A stretch of DNA of 53,958 nucleotides, taken from contig JABVXU010000371.1 of NCBI GenBank assembly GCA_013365365.1, positions 1-53,958 of the forward strand, written 5' to 3'. The notes under the pieces are model-generated. The model did not search any database. It was not told the DNA's origin and saw nothing but the letters and a program-made list of their open reading frames with translations. Below, in pieces: positions 10,273 to 20,687 of the stretch. Both the position numbers and the translations under genes were made by a program. Numbering within the stretch: position 1 is the first letter of the stretch; each line of letters opens with the position of its first letter. Origin of the DNA: Cruorifilaria tuberocauda (lineage: Eukaryota; Nematoda; Chromadorea; Rhabditida; Onchocercidae).

Positions 10273-12580
10273 ATGCAGTCCTGTTCACTCATCCTCCATG
10301 AAAAACCTGCTGTTCTGGAATTTATAGAGAAGAAATCACTTAAATATATTGTTGGAACTTATCAGCTGCATGATGGTAATATTCATTCTGGCAGTATATA
10401 TAAATTGCATGAAAACAAAGTGGATAAGTTAATCGCTCTACCTGGAGGAATTTTTCGTCTTGTCGTACAACCTGAACACATTATTTCTGCTTTGACAACC
10501 GGATCAATTGGCGTGGTCGATAATGATTTGGACGCAGTGCATATTTCGCCCGTTACTGAAAAGGGAATTTTACTTTCGATTGCAATTTGCGAGAATTTTG
10601 CTCTCTGCTCTGATGTTAATGGGACAGTATATGTTGTCAGTTTAGAAACGGGTATTTTTTGGATTAAAACTTGGGTTTTCATATTTCGAAAGTTATAACA
10701 ACACTTTCCAATTTAATTTGATTTAAAGTCTACAGCCACCATCACATATGAGTTATTCTTCAACAACAAAAATAATCGTAATGCTGTTCGTTTAACATAA
10801 CATTTGAAAATAACAATATTTGAAGCTTTATTTTCAACTGTAAGAGTGCACGCTGAAACCATGAGCATATGATGACATGATACAATAATTCTAAGGCTGT
10901 AATATGTAATATTTCAATGCTTATCTCTAGTATAAAGTAGTGATAACAAATGTTGAAAAGATATTAAAAAATATATAAATATAGGTATACTGCCAAGATT
11001 ATTATTTTTCAGACTTCTGTGACTGTTTGAGAACCTAGTAGCGATCAGGGTTGTTGGTGTAGATTCTGGGAAGTAACTAGCAGTAATCAATTAGTTTAAG
11101 GCAAAAACAGTCATTACTTCATTAGTTATTGTTACTATTGCTGATATTATTTGATATCATCTAAATCCACACGAAATGGCAAATCTTTAAAACAGCAGAC
11201 GAAATTCCTCCAAATGAAATTCCTCTTATTATTATTTCTCCGAGAACAACATGATTAGTATATACACTGAAAAACTAAAATTTGGGCAGGCAAAAACTCT
11301 ATTAAGAAATTTGAAAGGAATAGTGTTTATAATGTGGATAATGGTACTACTTTCTAATAAAACCTCACCATTAGTTACTTAATCCAATATGCTCTCACAG
11401 CCCAAAAATACAAATGATGAATTAAAACGATGTGTTTCAATTGCATATATCTGCTCCGTTTTGATTCTCGATATAATAGATTTATCTAAGATTGTAAATT
11501 TTGGTGGTACCTCCAGACTTCGAACGATAGAACAGAAAATATTTCATCTCTCAATATTAATTAAGAAAAGTCTGTAGAGTATAAGGTGGTAGAAAAAAAT
11601 CAAGCATTGTTTCAGTAAATGACACATTTATTTGAACACTGTTCTTATAGTTCTCAAGTGTGTTTTAGCAATATTAGTACTTCTCTATTTTTAAATTTTT
11701 TATATCTTGAACTCCTTTTGTTTTCATTTTCAGGAAATATATCTTCATCCTTTTTGGGGCATATATCACCATATACCGATAAGCCGTGTGAAGTTTGGAC
11801 AACGGCATGGCTCGATACTAATTGTATTCTATCGGGTGGAGAAGATAATTTATTAAAATTATGGGACCTACGGTTAAATACTAAACAACCAATTAATGTC
11901 AACAAAACACACAGATGTGGCGTCATTTCTCTTCATAAAGAAAATTCAGAATACATCGTCAGTGGTTCTTATGATGATCATCTACGCCGTATCGATCTCA
12001 GAAATTTCACCCAATGCATTCTTGATAAAAAGGTTTATTTTCCGTAGGTTTTCTTGGAGATACAAAAAAGCGGGATTACAGCTGATTGGAATTTCATATA
12101 TAAGATCCTCAGATATACTAGATTTACGTATTTTTAATTAAAATTACGCATTTTGAAATTCTTTAAACTTGTTGCATGTAAAAAGGCGTCAGATAAAGGA
12201 AATTTGAATCTCAAGTTGTTGTACGATTCGTCGAATTTTGGAATTATTTCAACTTCAAACTTTAGAATTCAATTCATTGAACTGATGAAGAGAGTCTTAG
12301 AAGGAAATATTTGAAAATGGAAAGCTAACTATACAAAAAATACTATTTATTTCAGATGAATGGTAGTGCATGGAGCATACGTATTGCAGATGAAAATTCC
12401 TACATCGTCTCCTGTATGTACGGTGGTTGGACAATGATCAAAAAGGAAAATTTTGATATTCTTCATGAAAACAATACACTGGGCGAAAAACTGCTATATG
12501 ATGCGGATTTTTCACCACAGGCTTCGCTGATTGCTTCTTGCACTTTCAACAATTATACCATAAATTTAGAAACTCTCTAA
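10273..12580 (+). CDS. DPH7: DPH7, diphthine methylesterase (WD40 protein of diphthamide synthesis)
   Basis: DPH7 removes the methyl ester from methylated diphthine on eEF2, allowing the final amidation to diphthamide. Exons: 10273-10651, 11734-12032 and 12356-12580, stop TAA at 12578-12580; phases 1 and 0 agree. 300 residues, shorter than human (about 450), chiefly because C-terminal insertions are missing. Family landmarks: an early V-G-T-Y-Q-L; then C-E-V-W-T-T-A-W, S-G-G-E-D-N-L-L-K-L-W-D and V-S-G-S-Y-D-D-H-L-R-R-I-D; then G-S-A-W-S-I-R, Y-D-A-D-F-S and I-A-S-C-T-F near the end. These correspond to WD repeats and to the human G-G-D-D-G-L-L-R-G-W-D, G-S-Y-D-E-H and A-T-C-S-F segments. The first intron (1082 bp) has no exon I can support. 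A start just inside exon one cannot be excluded, because the ATG overlaps an acceptor-like atgcag. Confidence 0.83.
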
Positions 12581-12625
12581 ACTATCAATTAATGTGAAAG
12601 TGTAGGATTCAGTTCTGTCTGTTGG

Positions 12626-12631
12626 AATAAA
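12626..12631 (+). terminator. Poly(A) signal of DPH7
   Basis: AATAAA 46 bp after the DPH7 stop codon, within the 179 bp that separate the convergent DPH7 and RGP1 stops. Confidence 0.6.
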
Positions 12632-12759
12632 GTTATTCTCTTATAAATTTCACGAAATTCCATTTCTTTGTAATTTTGATTAAATGCATAAAATGGTTAT
12701 CATAGTTTTTTTTTGATATTCTATTTCGCACAGTAACAGGAAAACATCTTTAATATAAA

Positions 12760-15611
12760 TCAAACAACAATAGAAACAGGAGCAGCTGGACTCGGCAGTG
12801 TAAGAGCAGCATTATGTGGATTACATGGGAAAACCTGAAATTCACTCTATTCATTGGGAAACTGATCAAATTGCGGAAAGTACAATTATTTTATATCTGA
12901 AAATACCACTCACCTTGATGTCCAAATCCCATGTCATAGTTTCTATGTTAATATTTGCTGGTGCTTGCCAAAGACCTTCTTCTACTTCTTCATTGAAATC
13001 ATTACATGTTACGAATTCGAAGTGAAGGCGCCATTTCAAATGCACTGAAAAATTATATTGAAGTGGAAAATATGCTACAGAACAAATGAATCAAAATTTT
13101 TATAAGTATAAAAATATACGACTAATACCTAACACAACTACAATAGGGATATTCAAATATAACTAAGAAAATAATTTGATAAGACTCTGATTAATTCATT
13201 CGTATATTTACATATTTATAAATCATTTACATTCGAAGATAATTTTGCCTTTGCATTGATTTTCATCTTTCATCGATGCTAGTTTTATTATTCACAAATT
13301 TTATAGATGTAAAATGGAACAGAGTGAAGAAACCTTTTTTAAAACTATTTCATTTATTTCCGAATAATTGATAGATACATTCTTACATGTTTCAAAATTC
13401 TCAATCATTAGTTAAACTTGCCTGTATCAGTATAAAAAGTAGATGTTGCAGAAAGCGGTATATGCAATCGTATTGTTGCTTCGGACCAATATGCACAAAC
13501 AACATGTTCAGTCATATGAGTGGTTACAAATGTATGTGGACACCACTGTTCGTTTACCAAATTTTCAATTGTTTGTAAACTCACGGCAAACTAAAAATTG
13601 ATTTCAAAAACAAAGTGACAAAATGCGATTCGTTATGTTGAATCTGTTAATTTTAACTTGACAGTTTAAAAGTAAATTGACTTTCTTCTCATTTTTGAGG
13701 ATCACTTTCTCAAATAATAGTAGGCAAAACATTCGGAGACATGTATGCGCTAGAAAAATTTTTAATTGTAATGAGATGATATCTTCGCCTGCTTGAGATA
13801 TCATTAATTTTCCTACCGGCACATATCTTCCACTTCTCAACTGCAATGAGCCTCAATTTCACTATAACATTAATCCCAGAAAACTCAACAAACAGATTTT
13901 CAACAAGACAGTTGTGATCTTTCTGCAAATATGAACCAAGAAACTAATAGAACATGAAAAAAGAAGCTAATAGAAGTGAAAAAATATAACTATATCAGAC
14001 GTGCTAGAAATATTTTCTCTTAATTGTTAATAATATCCAATAATATCCAAAAGCTATAAACCTGAAGACATCGTACGGTGTAGTTATCGAAATCAAATCT
14101 TCCAATAACATCTTCACCCAATTTGTAGGCTTTTTTATTGAGTGAAAAACTGGCAATTCTACCAGATGCGTTTGTTATACTGTAACTATAAGCTCCGTGT
14201 GGTGCTGTTAAACAGTCGGTTGCTTCCATAGCTAAATCCACAATCGACGGTCTATAAGAGAGGATTATTGGAAAAAAAAAGACAAATAGCCATTTAACAT
14301 TAATCCTCAAAAAAAAGAATTATTTGTATTTAATAGATTAAGCGAACGTATGAATAATTTCCCTGCCCGCCATACCAGGAAATATTTTTTTGAAATTATT
14401 TCTCTGACTTTTTTGTTTTAATTTAATACGATAGTTACCCAACACTATCATTATTGATGAAAGGGTTCGCAAGTGTTGGTGAAGAAGGCAATGTCAATCC
14501 AACATCAGCCTGTATGATTCGCAATGGAACGTGTATCAGTTTGATCGGTGATTTGACGTGCTGCACACCAAGTGTCAATTTATAGACATAACGCACAAGA
14601 CGTCCTCTAAAAAGACGTAAATATTCATGCAATATGGAAAATTGCCACGAAATTATTTCCAGTAATGCTTTTTAAGATAAGGGCATACGATGCAGACTCT
14701 TTCAAAATTTTGAAATCACTAAAAAATTTATAAGCGCAGTGAAAACAAACTTGAATGATGGCGGTATGGAATCCAATGGTAACTGCTGTGTACATTCAAA
14801 ACTACGACTTTCACCAGCATTTAGAACCAATTCACAAAACAAAATAACTGGTCGACAAGAAAAGACGGTAAAAGCGGAACTTGACATTGAAGTTTTCCCT
14901 TTCGATTTTGCTTCTGCTGAACTTTTCGATTGAGTAACATCAGCCTTATTAGCTCGGACAATCCGTTCGCATTGTACGTGAACGCTTCCCCATGCCAAAG
15001 ATTCCTCATTGTTACCAATATTTTGTACTATTACCTGGCACATAAACAAGTATTAATTAAGAATTACACCCTAACGATGCTACTTCAATATAACATATTA
15101 CGGGCAAGAGAACTAAAAAAAAATTATACGTTCCGAGGACTTTTACAGAAGACCAAAAAGATTGAGAAAATATTTCAAAGTTAATTGTATTATGGAAAAA
15201 AAGAAGAACAATTACCACTTTTTATCCTATAAATATATGATTTAAATATAATTTAGTAAAAAACAAAACAGTGTTAATTTAATACAGGAAAGATCATTAA
15301 GGAACTATTTATCTATCAAAATCATTAAAAAATTGATAATAATACTGACTCAGCCATGAGGTATTTAACTAACAGTATCAGATTAAATAATGGAAGTGTT
15401 TCACATAAATATCCCATTCATTTAATCAAATATGGACAACATTGAAAATGAATGGTTGTTGTAAAAATTATTACTTGAGCGAGCAAACAAGGATGGTGAA
15501 TGGAAAAATTGAAATCAATAAAGATGAAAAAGAAACCTTGCATTGTATAGCTTCCCCCGCAAGATATACCGCGGATTCTCGATCCAGTTTTGCCACTATT
15601 TCAAGTGGCAT
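12760..15611 (-). CDS. RGP1: RGP1, subunit of the RIC1-RGP1 Rab6 guanine nucleotide exchange factor
   Basis: RGP1 has an arrestin-like fold and, with RIC1, activates Rab6/Ypt6 for retrograde transport to the Golgi. Minus-strand exons: 15611-15537, 15034-14751, 14606-14439, 14251-14062, 13590-13422, 13044-12914 and 12834-12760 (stop TGA). Every phase agrees (0, 2, 2, 0, 1, 0). 363 residues, against about 391 in human. It starts M-P-L-E-I-V-A-K-L and Y-L-A-G-E-A-I-Q-C. Then come E-S-L-A-W-G-S, I-L-F-C-E-L-V-L-N-A-G-E-S, V-R-Y-V-Y-K-L-T-L-G, Y-K-L-G-E-D-V-I-G, F-A-V-S-L-Q-T, L-K-W-R-L-H-F-E-F-V-T and W-D-L-D-I-K-V, ending V-S-I-V-V. All fit the remembered human order. Intron 5 begins with GC (ACAG then gcaagt at 13421-13416); only this donor keeps the frame. 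Confidence 0.9.
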
Positions 15612-16865
15612 TATTTAGCAAAAGTCTGAAATAAAATAAAAACATCTTGAATAAGTTTGTATAATTTATGAACAGTAACCGAAGAAATAAAATAATAGCT
15701 AAATCAAAGTGAATGAAATAAGAACTCTGATAAATGAATTACTTCCATTCATTCCTATTCAAATTATTAAACATCAGAACGATCAGCTTCTTCAATACAA
15801 AATCATAATTGCATGAATATCCAGATCTCTTATCAAACTGTAAATACATCAAAAATTTCAATGGCATAAAGACTCAACATATCTTTAAACTTTTCCAAAA
15901 ACCACTAATTTCAAAATCCTTAGAGACTAACTTCATTCCAACTTTGGATGAGTTTATGCCAAAAACAGGTGAATATAATATTTTAAATTCAAAGTTATCA
16001 TTTATAGTTGACCACTACGCTTACTTACAACAACAATCTATTGGTTTTTTCTAAGGAAAAAAAAATGAAAAAGTGAAGAAAAATTAATTAAAGCATAAAT
16101 TGTAAAAAAACTTTTCGATATGAATTGAATTTTGGAAACGAATGAATAACAGTTGCCAATGTTTGGTTAATAAATATATGATTTCATAAAGATTTATTTG
16201 AATATATCGATTGAAAGAACATTCTACAGTAACAATACAGAAAGCGTTTGCCTGAGGCACAGGTAACTAGAAGATAGATTAGACGAATCAAAAGACAGTC
16301 ATTACGAGATTCTTTTGGAAAGCCAATGTTCAGTTACAATTAATATATGTAAACAGATGTGTTTTCAATAAGAGATCATCCATTTTTGGCAATAAAGCAT
16401 GAGTAAAAGAATACTTCACAAGTTTAAATTACAACAGGAAGGTATAAAAAGACATCATAAATTAATTGTTTGAGGTTTAAATTGAAGATAAATTATTTAT
16501 ACCAATTTTTTTTTAATCTTCCTCCTATAGCAGAAATTTGTAGATAATTAATTTGAAAGATAATAATTCAAATTAGATAACTGAATATATTATGAAGTGA
16601 ATAATTTGACTAAGTTTGCGCACATCTTAAAATTCAATTTAATCTTATGTTTAAGAACATATCAAATACGTCTAATATAAGAAAGGGAAATGTTGCACCA
16701 TGATCAGTAAATATAAAGCGTTTTATAACCTGAAAAAGTTGTACTTTCAGGAAAGAATCAAACTTAGGACAAATAAAGTAATAGAGCAGTATTAACTGCA
16801 TATTTTATTGCATTATATGCATGATAACACTCAATTTAGATAACTAATCAATAAAGAAGAGATCA
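15612..16865. other. Upstream region of RGP1 and 3' flank of the next minus-strand gene
   Basis: About 1.25 kb between the RGP1 start and the stop of the unrecognised minus-strand gene. It should hold the RGP1 promoter or outron and the other gene's 3' UTR. An 81-codon plus-strand ORF (15809-16054) has no recognisable similarity, and I do not call it a gene. Confidence 0.45.
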
Positions 16866-19717
16866 TTAACGTAAAACACATGATTGACATGAGCATTCAG
16901 TTACTAAATGTCTAAAATATGCCATAAGTCGGACAGCATCTTCGTAAGCATCACCAGCTAAAAAAATGATGCATTAATTTAAATCTAATCTTTAAATTAT
17001 TCGAATTTTCTATCTGCAATTATTTTTTCGGACCGAATTCAGGAAAATTATGATCAAATAAGTTCAAGTGCATGTAAGAATAACCGATTACAGAATAGCA
17101 GCAACGAATAAATTAACAAACATTTCAAAATGAAATGTTAATTATAATTCATTGCCCTCGAAACATCAATGAACCGAAAATTCTTACAGTTATCGTTGAA
17201 ATTTGGAAATATTAAAAATCAACTCACAGTAAAAAGTTGAAAAATTTCTTGATGGAAATCCGGAAAATTTTAAATAATTTTTTCTAAAAGCTTTGTCTTA
17301 AAATAAATTCTACGATGTAATCTAAACATACTTCCAGTTGACTCAGCAAATGTGGCTGATGGTAAAGAATTTGTCGTTAGCAAGGAAGTAGACGACAACC
17401 GATTGGATCCTATAGCAGCCGAAGTTTCGGAACGAGAAATAGAATTTGTGCGCGAATCAACTGCTGGATTTACTTGCTTCACAGGTTGCGTATTACTATT
17501 TTGAGATAAATTAGTTGTCCCCCATATCGTATTTTGCTAAAAACCACAGTAAAATATTACATAATAAAGGAAATCAACTATCTGAAAGCGGTTTATACTA
17601 TCTCACTGAATTATTAATTAACATACAAATTAGCCCCCATTACGACATTAAATCAAAAATTTACCGGGCCATTAGGATGCACATCATTGTTTGAAATATG
17701 CTTGATCACAGCATTCGCTGCTGGTGCAGAGCTTTGAGATGTCTTTCTCATAACAGCTGCAGCAACTTGTCTGAAATTTCAAAACTTCCGTGAAATCCGA
17801 TATAAACATTAAATTTCATACTAATAAAAGGTGGACATTGCAATAGTATATGAAAAATGCGATGTTCTTCCGAAAATCGATATTTTTAATAGAATAATTT
17901 TGACAAATTTGAATGTTTACTTGTTATTCGATGACTCGATAGGCTTCTGCTGTCGCGATGAAAAACTCTCAAATGTAACATTTTTGTTACAAACAGCAAT
18001 TGCTCTCCAACGACAATTATTTTGTTTTTGTTCAATTGCCTTATATCTTATTTGTATGCCAGTTTTAAACGCATTGCGAATATCCTGGAAAAGATGTACG
18101 TAATCCCATTTGGTCCGATAATTTTCTAAAAAAATTTCGTAACATAACTGAAATTTATTCTACTAGAAGTGATTTTTTTAGAAAATTATACTATTTCCAT
18201 CGAAAAAATCACATGTATAAAAAATGAAACGTGATTTACTTGTGTTTCTGGGCGAACAACACTTGCAGTAAAATAAACAGTATTACCATCATTTGTCTAA
18301 ATAAAATTTAATAAATAGCATTTTTTGCAAATTTTCTAATTGAAGATGCTTATTCAGCTTGAGAACCCAGAATAAGATGAAACCTATGCTCAAATTGTAA
18401 TAAAAGACAAACTTTGAATTATTACAATTTCCAGTAAAAAAGAAGGATAGAAACAATATATTCAATTTCCTAACATTAATCCTAAATAATATTTGACTTT
18501 CTTATTCTGCATTAGGCATTAAAAATGTTTTATTATGGTAGAATAAAAAAAAACTTGTTTTTCGTGATTATTTGAATTTATGATTTAGATAAGAATTGAT
18601 TATAAACAAATAACCCATGTGAACTGTAAAAATAAGACAAACACATATTCTTCTATTTATCCAAGAATTACAGGAACATACTGTAATAAAACCATATTGA
18701 CCCTGGTGTTCATCTACTTTGAAAAATGTTCCAACACCTTCTGATATTACGGCTTTTGACTCAAATTTTACACTTTTTGCTAGAGCTTTGAATCGAACAC
18801 CAAAATTGCAATGAGGAGGTTCCTATAAACATATCAAGAAAAATGCGACCTGACATAATTCCAAAGATCTAAATCTATTACAGGAAAAAAGCGATGTTAG
18901 AACGAAAATAATTATGCCAATATGATGCAATAATCATGGAGCATTTTATCTTCATGACTACATGAATAGTAGATCTTTTTCAAAAATTAAGATAGCAGGG
19001 ATAGCTGCATGGATAGTACAATTCGCCAGTTTTATCAACAACAAATTGCAATTATTGCATAGCGTTTGCTGATATCCAACAAGGAAAATATGACAGTTTG
19101 TTTAATTTTTAAGAGAATGAAAAAAAAGCTAAAAAAATAGTCAACAACATTCAAAGATTCTAGTTCATTCATAAAAAAAGGTATGCCATAGAAAATGTAT
19201 GATTCATATATCATAATTTCGATTACTTAAATGAATACTGTGAAGTTAGATTAATCGTTAAGGCGTCATCTCTGCTAAAGTGTTATTGTACTTGTTAGCG
19301 CAAGATACAAAGAAATAATTTATCTTAATATTTTTATTTTATTTTTGTGATGAACAAATTGTTCGTTATGAAAATAAAATAAAAACTATAAACGAAGGGA
19401 ATAGATTCAAAAGAGAAATAAAACTTCAATAAAAATCTAAAAGCTAAAGAAATTGAAACATACGGAACTTAGTCATCTATTTTTTATTATAACTGGAGAT
19501 AAAAAGGTATCTAAGGAAAAAACATCAATTTCAGTAAATAACTTACGGCTTCGTACGATTTCGCTTTAAAAGTGACCCAATCCTGTAAATCATAACTATT
19601 TGCAAGCCATGAATCCTTAAATGCAACAATTTTACCATCCAAACCACCCTTCGATAAATGAATAAATTCATCGCCAACATAAACAACACGTGCCCGACCC
19701 GTAAGCATACTACTCAT
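16866..19717 (-). CDS. Unrecognised protein with two apparent OB/cold-shock-like units and a low-complexity tail
   Basis: I do not recognise this gene. Minus-strand exons: 19717-19547, 18822-18682, 18296-18240, 18147-17921, 17770-17665, 17536-17332 and 16957-16866 (stop TAA). Phases 0, 0, 0, 2, 0, 1 agree and give 332 residues. The ATG lies 14 nt after a strong acceptor (19732-19734), which suggests a spliced-leader start. Residues 6-78 contain A-R-V-V-Y-V-G-D-E-F-I-H-L-S, then W-V-T-F-K-A-K-S and V-K-F-E-S. Residues 86-114 resemble a cold-shock strand pattern: G-V-G-T-F-F, G-Q-Y-G-F-I-T and N-T-V-Y-F-T-A-S. Later come I-Q-I-R-Y-K-A-I-E and V-T-F-E-S, echoing the first unit, so a tandem domain duplication is inferred. 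Residues about 195-300 are rich in Ser/Asn/Thr/Gln and probably disordered. The tail ends A-Y-F-R-H-L-V-T-E-C-S-C-Q-S-C. Nucleic-acid binding is possible but unproven. Confidence 0.72.
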
Positions 19718-20687
19718 AGCGCCGGAGAGGTCTGAAAAAAAAGAAAGAACTAATATCAGTCAACAATCATAAAATAGCTACTTTCAGATTTCAAGCCTTA
19801 ATAAACTTAATAAGCACTTTAAACATGACTTTCCATGTAACTAGCATCTTAATCTTTTTAATCGTGAAGATGACTTTTTATATCGAAAAGTGATTGTAAA
19901 ATTAGAGAGTTTTCCAATACCATCTTAACCGCAATCAACAATCTATTGGATTACTGACTGCTTATTTCACTGACTCTATTTTAGTATATATCTTGATTGA
20001 AGTAACAAACAATTGAAAGAAGAATACATTACATGATGAAACACATTTATAACCTGCTTTCATGCTAAATATAATCAATAGAGATAGTATCATTTTCACG
20101 ACGGAAAGTATTTTGCGATATAAACTTACATAATAACTTACATCAATTTAATTTACAACAATAATATGTATATATACAAGAGGAATTGCAAAATGTTAGT
20201 TAGCATTTCTTTGTCTATTATCGAACTGGTGAAAATTATTAAAATCCTTCAAATCTTTTTGAGAATATTTATGAAACTCCTAAGCGATAAAAAAATTCAT
20301 TGTGTTTAAATTAAAATTTGCTCAATATAGTTATAATTCGTTCAATAATATAATTCAAGAATATAAGTCAGAGTATGTCTAAGAAGGATAATCATTTCAT
20401 ACCAATTTCTCTTCAAATTGCTGAACATATAGATTTCTATTCGTTTCTTTACCTCAAAATTACGTTAGAAATCTTATAATAAGCGATATTTCATCAAAAA
20501 TCTATTTTATTGAGCCATTTATTTAGGTCTCCATTTAAATAAATAATTTAACTCATTCGAAAATTTACTTGAATGTTTTTAATAATAGCAGATGATATAT
20601 GCAAGATAAAAATAATTTTACTTCAAAATGAGCAAATTTATGACTCATAAACGATTAAACTAAAACTATGAGCACAAAATTTATGGT
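19718..20687 (-). other. Region between LIAS stop and the unrecognised gene's start
   Basis: 970 bp of AT-rich sequence between two genes on the same (minus) strand. It contains a 14-nt leader following the acceptor at 19732-19734, and upstream of that the LIAS 3' UTR. No coding exon was seen. An operon is possible but the spacing is longer than typical. Confidence 0.45.

Noticed and set aside
13710..13928. Minus-strand ORF inside RGP1 after a tttgcag acceptor, looking like an extra exon
   Set aside because: It has no similarity to RGP1, and the exon at 13590-13422 joins directly in phase to give C-L-Q-F-A-V-S-L-Q-T, as the family requires.
15809..16054. 81-codon plus-strand ORF between RGP1 and the unrecognised gene
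   Set aside because: It has no recognisable domain, signal peptide or supporting splice or poly(A) context; its length is within chance expectation.
17831..18103. 90-codon plus-strand ORF
   Set aside because: It is the antisense shadow of exon 4 of the minus-strand unrecognised gene, which has a phase-consistent model.
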